A stretch of 64,000 nucleotides of DNA from Vulcanimicrobiota bacterium. Its GTDB lineage: Bacteria; Vulcanimicrobiota; Xenobia; Xenobiales; JADMJV01. Position numbers and translations under genes: made by a program. Each line of letters starts with the position of its first letter. The first letter of the stretch is position 1. Positions 58,979 through 64,000 of this stretch are shown piece by piece. The notes under the pieces were generated by a model. It saw only the letters and a list, made by a program, of their open reading frames with translations, was not told the origin of the DNA and searched no databases. Location: assembly GCA_017307785.1 (NCBI GenBank), contig JAFKGI010000016.1, forward strand, positions 1 through 64,000. The letters run 5' to 3'.

Positions 58979-59894
58979 TTACCGCGACGCCGGCGTCGAC
59001 ATCGAAGCCGGTAACGAACTGGTCCAGCGCATTCAGTCTTTCACGAAAGGAATCGGCGGTTTCGCCGGCACCTATCCCCTGGGCGATGGGCGCCTGCTGG
59101 CGGCCACCACCGATGGCGTGGGCACCAAGCTGGAGCTGGCCCAACGCACCGGTCAACTCGCGGGTCTGGGTCAGGACCTGGTGGGCATGTGCGTCAATGA
59201 CCTGATCACCATCGGCGCCCGACCGCTCTTTTTCCTGGACTATTACGCCTGCGGCAAGCTGAACGTGGATCAGGCCGAGGTGGTCATCCGCTCCATCCAG
59301 CAGGCCTGCGCCGCCAGCAACTGTCTGCTGCTGGGAGGGGAGACCGCGGAAATGCCCGGCTTTTATGGCGAGAACGTCTTCGACCTGGCCGGTTTCTCGG
59401 TGGGTCTGGTGGACGAAGACAAGCTGATCGACGGCAAGCGCCTCGAGTCCGGCGACCTGATTTTCGGACTGCCCTCCAGCGGTCCGCACAGCAACGGATT
59501 TTCTCTCCTGAGGCGCATTCTGGATTCGGCACCGCAGGAGTTCAGTCCGGAGCAGATCGCCGATTTTCTGAAACCTACGGAACTTTACGTAAAACCGGTG
59601 ATGGGCTTGCTGGATGTGGGCGTGGACGTGAAGGCCATGGCACACATCACCGGCGGCGGCTGGGAGAACTTGCAACGCGTGCTGCCTGCCGGTATGAGTC
59701 TGGATCTGGACTGGGAGGCCTGGAAGCTTCCGGACCTTTTCCTGCATCTCCAGAGGGTGGGTCAGGTCAGTGAGGCGGAAATGCGCCGCACTTTCAACTG
59801 CGGTTTCGGCATGGCCATCTTTGTGGCTCCCGATCAGGCGGCTCGCCTGCAGGCCTGTCTGCCCACCGCCGTTCAACTAGGGAAGGTCGTCTAA
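58968..59894 (+). CDS. purM: AIR synthetase
   Basis: 308 residues, a little shorter than the usual 340-350. Motifs are the N-terminal [38 protein letters not shown] and LLGGETAEMPGFY. It closes the imidazole ring of FGAM. One base separates it from purL. Confidence 0.96.
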   Translation: MQLSYRDAGVDIEAGNELVQRIQSFTKGIGGFAGTYPLGDGRLLAATTDGVGTKLELAQRTGQLAGLGQDLVGMCVNDLITIGARPLFFLDYYACGKLNVDQAEVVIRSIQQACAASNCLLLGGETAEMPGFYGENVFDLAGFSVGLVDEDKLIDGKRLESGDLIFGLPSSGPHSNGFSLLRRILDSAPQEFSPEQIADFLKPTELYVKPVMGLLDVGVDVKAMAHITGGGWENLQRVLPAGMSLDLDWEAWKLPDLFLHLQRVGQVSEAEMRRTFNCGFGMAIFVAPDQAARLQACLPTAVQLGKVV

Positions 59895-59895
59895 C

Positions 59896-62676
59896 ATGCG
59901 CTGGGTAGAAGTTTCGAACGAGGAAAGCAAGGCCGAGCTGGGGTTGGGACGGGTGGCTCAGAGCCGGGTCTACTACCTGGAAGCTCCCGATCTCACCGGA
60001 GTGCTGGCCGAACTGGAAAAGGACTCGCGAGCCCTGGCCGATCCGGTGCGCGAGAAGCTGCAGGTCGATGGGCGCCGCCAGGACGACTATCAGTGGCTGG
60101 TGGAAGTGGCCTTCCGCAACGGAGTGACCGACAATGAAGCCCGCGTGGTGGAAGAAGTGCTGGAAACTCCCGAACTGGTGGCGCGCAGCGCTCGCCGTTT
60201 TTATGTCTGGGACGGTCCGGCCGAACGCTCGGCCATGCTGGACCTGGCCGCCCGCCATTGGGCCAATCAGTTGGTGCAGCGCATCGAGGTGGTGGCCGGC
60301 GGCGAAACCCTGCCCGCTCCCCCACCGCTGGTGCTGACGCCGGTGCCTCCTACGGCCACAGTGGTTCTACCTGACAGCGATGAAGAGCTGGCCGAGCTGA
60401 GCCGTTCGCGCCTGCTGGCCCTGAGCGTGCCCGAGATGCGGGCCATCCGTGAGCATTTTTCTGAGCGCCCGCCCACCGAAGTGGAGCTGGAGGCGTTGGC
60501 TCAGACCTGGTCCGAGCACTGCAAACACAAGATCTTCCGCGACACCATTCGCTACCGCGAGGGCGATCAGGAAGAAATGGTCAAGGGTCTTTTCCCCACC
60601 TATATCGCGGGCGCCACCGAGGCCTGTGAGCGCGACTGGTTGGTCTCCGTCTTTGTCGACAACGCCGGCGTGATCCGCTGGAGCGATCGTTATCATCTGG
60701 TCTTCAAGGTGGAAACTCACAACGCTCCTTCGGCTCTGGAGCCTTATGGCGGCGCCCTGACCGGCATTGTGGGCGTGAACCGCGATCCGGCCGGCACCGG
60801 CCTGGGCTGTCAGCTGCTTTTCAATACCGACGTCTTTTGCTTTGGTCCGCTGAACTACGGCGGGGTTCTGCCCCCCGGACTCCACCATCCGCGCCGTCTC
60901 TACGAGGGTGTGCGTCAGGGGGTGGAAGATGGCGGCAACCAGTCGGGCATTCCCACCGTTAACGGCGGGCTCTTCTTCGATGAAAGCTATCTGGGTCGGC
61001 CGCTGGTGTTCTGTGGCACCGGAGCGCTGATGGAAGTAAAGACCGGTCACGAGAAGTCGGTGAATGACGGCGACTTGATCGTGATGGCCGGCGGCCGCGT
61101 GGGCAAAGACGGCATTCACGGCGCCACTTTTTCCAGTCAGGCCATCGGCGGCGAGGCCCCGGTGGGCGTGGTGCAAATCGGTGACCCGATCACCCAGAAG
61201 CGCCTGCTGGAGATGATCGACGAAGCCCGTCAGGCCGGACTCTATCGGGCCATCACCGACAATGGAGCCGGCGGCATCTGCAGTTCGGTGGGCGAAATGT
61301 GCGAGATGAGCAACGGCGCTCACCTCACTCTGGAGACGGTGCCGCTCAAGTATCCCGGCCTGGCTCCTTGGGAAATTCTCGTCTCCGAATCGCAGGAGCG
61401 CATGACGTTGGCCGTTCCGCCGGAACACTGGTCGGCTCTGCTGGAACTGGCTCAGCGGCGCCAGGTGGAAGTCACGGTCGTCGGCACGTTCAACAATTCC
61501 GGCCGCTTTTCGGCCAGCTATGCCGATGAGCAGGTCATGGATCTTTCCATCGAGTTTCTCCACGGCGGCTTCCCCCGGCGAGTGCTGGAAGCCGAATGGA
61601 AGCCCCAGGTGGTCACGGCCAATTGGGTTGCCGAGAAAGATTGGCGGGGGACCGTTTGTGAGCTGCTGAGCAGCCCCAACATTTGCTCGCGCCAGGGCCT
61701 GATTCGTCAGTATGATCATGAAGTGCAGGGCACCTCGGTGATCAAGCCGCTGGTGGGCGTGGCCCGCGACGGCCCATCCGATGCGGCGGTTTTACGTCCC
61801 GACCATGAGAGCGACCAGGGCTTTGCCGTGAGCTGCGCTATCAATCCTCACTACGGCGTGCACGACACTGAGGTGATGGCCGAGTTGCTGGTGGACGAAG
61901 CGCTGCGCAACCTGGTGGCCGTGGGTGGAGATCCGGAACACACCGCCATGTTGGACAACTTCTGCTGGCCCGACCCCACCCAGGAGCCGCACAAGATGGC
62001 TCAGTTGGTGCGCTGCTGCCGCGGTCTGGATCGAGCCGTGCGCGCGTTCCAGACTCCGCTCATCTCGGGCAAGGACTCGATGAAGAACGATTACCACGGA
62101 CCGGACGGTAAGTTGAGCATTCTGCCGACTCTGCTGGTTTCGGCTATCGCCAATGTTCCCGACATCAAGTCCAGCCAGACCATGGACTTCAAGCAGCCGG
62201 GCGACCTGGTGTATCTGGTCGGAGCCGAGCAGTCGGCTCTGGGTTGTTCGCAACTGGCCCGTCTCCGCGGTTTTGCAGGCGGTCAGTTGGGTCGAGTCGA
62301 CTTTTCCCTGGCGCGGAGCCTCTACGGAGCCGTGCACGGGTTGATCCGCAATGACCTGGTGGCGGCCTGTCACGACTGCTCTGAGGGTGGATTGCTGGTG
62401 GCGCTGGCCGAGATGTGCGTGGCCGGTCGTCTGGGCCTGCGCCTGGAGCTGCCCGAATCCGAGCTGGCGCTGGATGACCGTCTCTTCGGCGAGGCGCCTT
62501 CGCGGCTGTTGCTGGCGGTGGACCCGCGCCATCGTCTGACGGTGGAAAAGGCTCTGGCCGGCCTACCCTTTGCTCTGCTGGGGACTGTGTTGGTCGAGCC
62601 AACTTTAGAATTCCAGGGAGCGTCATTGCCCCTCGATCAACTGGTGCAAGCCTGGCAGGGAGAGCTTTCGTTATGA
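59896..62676 (+). CDS. purL: FGAM synthetase: PurL with PurS-like N-terminus
   Basis: 926 residues. The first 125 or so resemble the PurS-like domain found at the N-terminus of large PurL. The core follows with TWSEHCKHKIF, VETHNAPSALEPYGG and ISGKDSMKNDY. There is no C-terminal glutaminase: that is the separate purQ next to it. The form lies between the single large PurL of proteobacteria (about 1300) and the three-gene PurS/PurL/PurQ system. It turns FGAR into FGAM. Confidence 0.94.
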   Translation: MRWVEVSNEESKAELGLGRVAQSRVYYLEAPDLTGVLAELEKDSRALADPVREKLQVDGRRQDDYQWLVEVAFRNGVTDNEARVVEEVLETPELVARSARRFYVWDGPAERSAMLDLAARHWANQLVQRIEVVAGGETLPAPPPLVLTPVPPTATVVLPDSDEELAELSRSRLLALSVPEMRAIREHFSERPPTEVELEALAQTWSEHCKHKIFRDTIRYREGDQEEMVKGLFPTYIAGATEACERDWLVSVFVDNAGVIRWSDRYHLVFKVETHNAPSALEPYGGALTGIVGVNRDPAGTGLGCQLLFNTDVFCFGPLNYGGVLPPGLHHPRRLYEGVRQGVEDGGNQSGIPTVNGGLFFDESYLGRPLVFCGTGALMEVKTGHEKSVNDGDLIVMAGGRVGKDGIHGATFSSQAIGGEAPVGVVQIGDPITQKRLLEMIDEARQAGLYRAITDNGAGGICSSVGEMCEMSNGAHLTLETVPLKYPGLAPWEILVSESQERMTLAVPPEHWSALLELAQRRQVEVTVVGTFNNSGRFSASYADEQVMDLSIEFLHGGFPRRVLEAEWKPQVVTANWVAEKDWRGTVCELLSSPNICSRQGLIRQYDHEVQGTSVIKPLVGVARDGPSDAAVLRPDHESDQGFAVSCAINPHYGVHDTEVMAELLVDEALRNLVAVGGDPEHTAMLDNFCWPDPTQEPHKMAQLVRCCRGLDRAVRAFQTPLISGKDSMKNDYHGPDGKLSILPTLLVSAIANVPDIKSSQTMDFKQPGDLVYLVGAEQSALGCSQLARLRGFAGGQLGRVDFSLARSLYGAVHGLIRNDLVAACHDCSEGGLLVALAEMCVAGRLGLRLELPESELALDDRLFGEAPSRLLLAVDPRHRLTVEKALAGLPFALLGTVLVEPTLEFQGASLPLDQLVQAWQGELSL

Positions 62677-63449
62677 CCGTTCGCGCTTTGATTCTTACGG
62701 GGCACGGGATCAACTGTGCCCGCGAAATGGCCCAGGGCTTTGGTCTGGCCGGGGCGGAGTCGCTGGTCTGCCACCTCAACGATCTGTCCGAGGTGGCCCT
62801 GGACGATTACCAAATCCTGGTTCTGCCCGGCGGCTTTTCTTTTGGCGACCACCTGGGTTCGGGGCGGGCCCTGGCCATGCGCCTGCGCCGAGCCCCGCTG
62901 GGCCAGACCATCGAACGCTTCGTGGCCGAAGGCAAGCTGGTGTGGGGTGTGTGCAATGGCTTTCAAACGCTGGTTCAGATGGGTCTGCTGCCCGCAGGGA
63001 CGACGTTGGCTCCCAATGCGTCCGGCCGTTTCGAGTGTCGCTGGGTGCGTCTGAAGGCCAATCCGGCTTCTCCCTGCGTCTTCACTCGGGGCATGGACGT
63101 CTTGGAACTGCCGGTGCGTCACGGTGAGGGGCAGTTGGTGGGCGAACCGTCAGCCGCGCTGGTGCCTCTGCAGTACTGCGACAGTCAGGGGCCGACCCAG
63201 TCCTACCCGGAAAACCCCAACGGCAGCGTGCTGGCCGGGGCCGCCTTGTGCAACGAAACGGGCCGAGTCTTCGGACTCATGCCTCACCCCGAAGCCTTCC
63301 TGCGCTCGACCCAACACCCCGAGTGGACCCGCCACAAGGACCTGGCTTCTCGTTTCGGAACCGCCTTCCCGAGTGAGGGCAGCGGCCTGGCCTTCTTCCG
63401 CAACGCGGTGGAAGCCGCGAGAGAAATCGGATTCTGCGCCTCAGTTTAG
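62673..63449 (+). CDS. purQ: FGAM synthetase glutaminase subunit
   Basis: 258 residues, ATGA overlap with purL. Class I glutamine amidotransferase with VLPGGFSFGDHLGSG, nucleophile Cys in VWGVCNGFQ and the His-Glu pair in LMPHPEA. It supplies ammonia to PurL. Last gene of the operon; no terminator hairpin is visible before the repeat array that follows. Confidence 0.95.
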   Translation: MTVRALILTGHGINCAREMAQGFGLAGAESLVCHLNDLSEVALDDYQILVLPGGFSFGDHLGSGRALAMRLRRAPLGQTIERFVAEGKLVWGVCNGFQTLVQMGLLPAGTTLAPNASGRFECRWVRLKANPASPCVFTRGMDVLELPVRHGEGQLVGEPSAALVPLQYCDSQGPTQSYPENPNGSVLAGAALCNETGRVFGLMPHPEAFLRSTQHPEWTRHKDLASRFGTAFPSEGSGLAFFRNAVEAAREIGFCASV

Positions 63450-63477
63450 GACCTCTCTGTGCTTTCGGGAGCCTGAC

Positions 63478-64000
63478 GATCTTCTCGGCCTTGGGCTCAT
63501 TTGTGATGCACTCCACGGATTGCACTACAAGTGTGCCGAGGGCCGAAGTGCTGGGCGCGTGCTCGCGAGGGGTCCCGAGTTGCCTCTGGGGACCGGCGAA
63601 CCTTTCGGCCCTTGGTCAATTTGTGATGCACTTCATAAGTTGTACTACAAGGGCGCTAATGGCCAAACCGCTGGGCGCCTGCTCGCAAGGCTCCGAGTCC
63701 CCCGTGGAGACCCCCGAACCTTTCGGCCCTGGGCTCATTTGTGATGCATCCCACGGATTGCACTACAAGTGCGCCGATGCCCAAACTGTTCGCGACGGCT
63801 CGCGACGGCTCACGAGTCGCCCCTGGAGACAACGCTAGCCTTTTGGCCTTGGGCCTGTTTGTGATGCAATCCATGAGTTGCACTACAGGTGAGCTAATGG
63901 CGGAAGTGCTGAGCGTCTGCTCGCTAGGGCTCCCGAGCCGCCTCTGGAGACCGGCGAACCTTTCGGGCTTGGGCCTGTTTGTGATGCACTCCATAACTTG
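63478..64000. repeat. 120-bp tandem repeat array running off the window
   Basis: TTGTGATGCA recurs at 63501, 63621, 63739, 63859 and 63979 (steps 120, 118, 120 and 120). Each unit includes a CCTTTCGGCC-like block and the imperfect palindrome TTGTGATGCA...TTGCACTACAA, about 30 bp. Units differ by substitutions throughout. Frames of 120 bp stay open by chance in several phases but carry no ribosome site. The array begins right after purQ and continues past the end. Confidence 0.88.

Noticed and set aside
63491..63838. Open frames through the 120-bp array on both strands
   Set aside because: The period is a multiple of three, so frames stay open by chance. There is no ribosome site and no domain, and copies vary without codon bias.

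Overview
The window is GC-rich, gene-dense DNA from a diderm bacterium. A TonB/ExbB/ExbD set implies an outer membrane, and there are lipoproteins with lipoboxes, an MreBCD-PBP2 rod-shape operon, FtsZ, several type IV pilin-like proteins and many multidomain signalling proteins. GTG and TTG starts and short stop/start overlaps are common. The mix (large WD40-type Ser/Thr kinase, multi-HAMP hybrid kinase, pilin-like proteins with a conserved Cys-rich segment after the prepilin helix, intergenic tandem arrays) resembles poorly cultured environmental phyla such as the Eremiobacterota/Xenobia group. That placement is inference from style; no rRNA or marker tree is available here.

Layout. 1-1092: tandem repeat arrays without genes. 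1140-9301 (minus): rho, an ABC-2 exporter pair with a SPOR-like membrane protein between them, a zinc-ribbon protein, a LolD/MacB-type ATPase with its FtsX-type permease, and PolX. 9408-13622: a small membrane protein, a Crp-type regulator, ftsZ (minus) with a Pro/Ala-rich N-terminal extension, a DMT exporter (minus) and a Gly-rich/Lys-tailed protein. 13702-17289: ankyrin protein, Ser/Thr kinase, lipoprotein. 17415-22120: pilin-like gene, maf, mreB, mreC, mreD, mrdA, with most borders overlapping. 22093-24069 (minus): exbB-exbD-tonB behind a Fur-box-like site. 24162-30295: Tat-type lipoprotein and a pilin-like operon that encloses a membrane-bound spermidine-synthase-like protein. 30245-31903: unrecognised minus-strand gene. 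31978-36748: three response-regulator/kinase genes. 36764-38011 (minus): beta-propeller lipoprotein and a 30-residue protein. 38107-49451: WD40 Ser/Thr kinase, a histidine-kinase-like protein lacking its key residues, and a 2239-residue kinase with about 13 HAMP-type repeats. 49472-51714: a 49-bp array, an XRE/nuclease-like fusion and small genes. 51715-63449: an eleven-ORF de novo purine operon (purH in two ORFs, then purC D N F E K M L Q). 63478-64000: a 120-bp array running off the window.

How they work together. The purine operon covers every step from PRPP to IMP except adenylosuccinate lyase (purB). It uses a PurL with a PurS-like N-terminus and a separate PurQ. maf-mreBCD-mrdA is a cell-elongation module, and ftsZ lies apart from any division cluster. 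The two signalling clusters (31978-36748 and 38107-49451) contain proteins with degenerate catalytic sites (a cyclase-like domain and a histidine-kinase-like protein), which suggests scaffold or allosteric roles.

Three unrelated tandem-repeat families (about 450/107 bp, 49 bp and 120 bp) all lie at the 3' ends of transcription units. With the split purH, the divergent MreB and the pseudokinase next to the HAMP-repeat kinase, these are the points most worth a second look.
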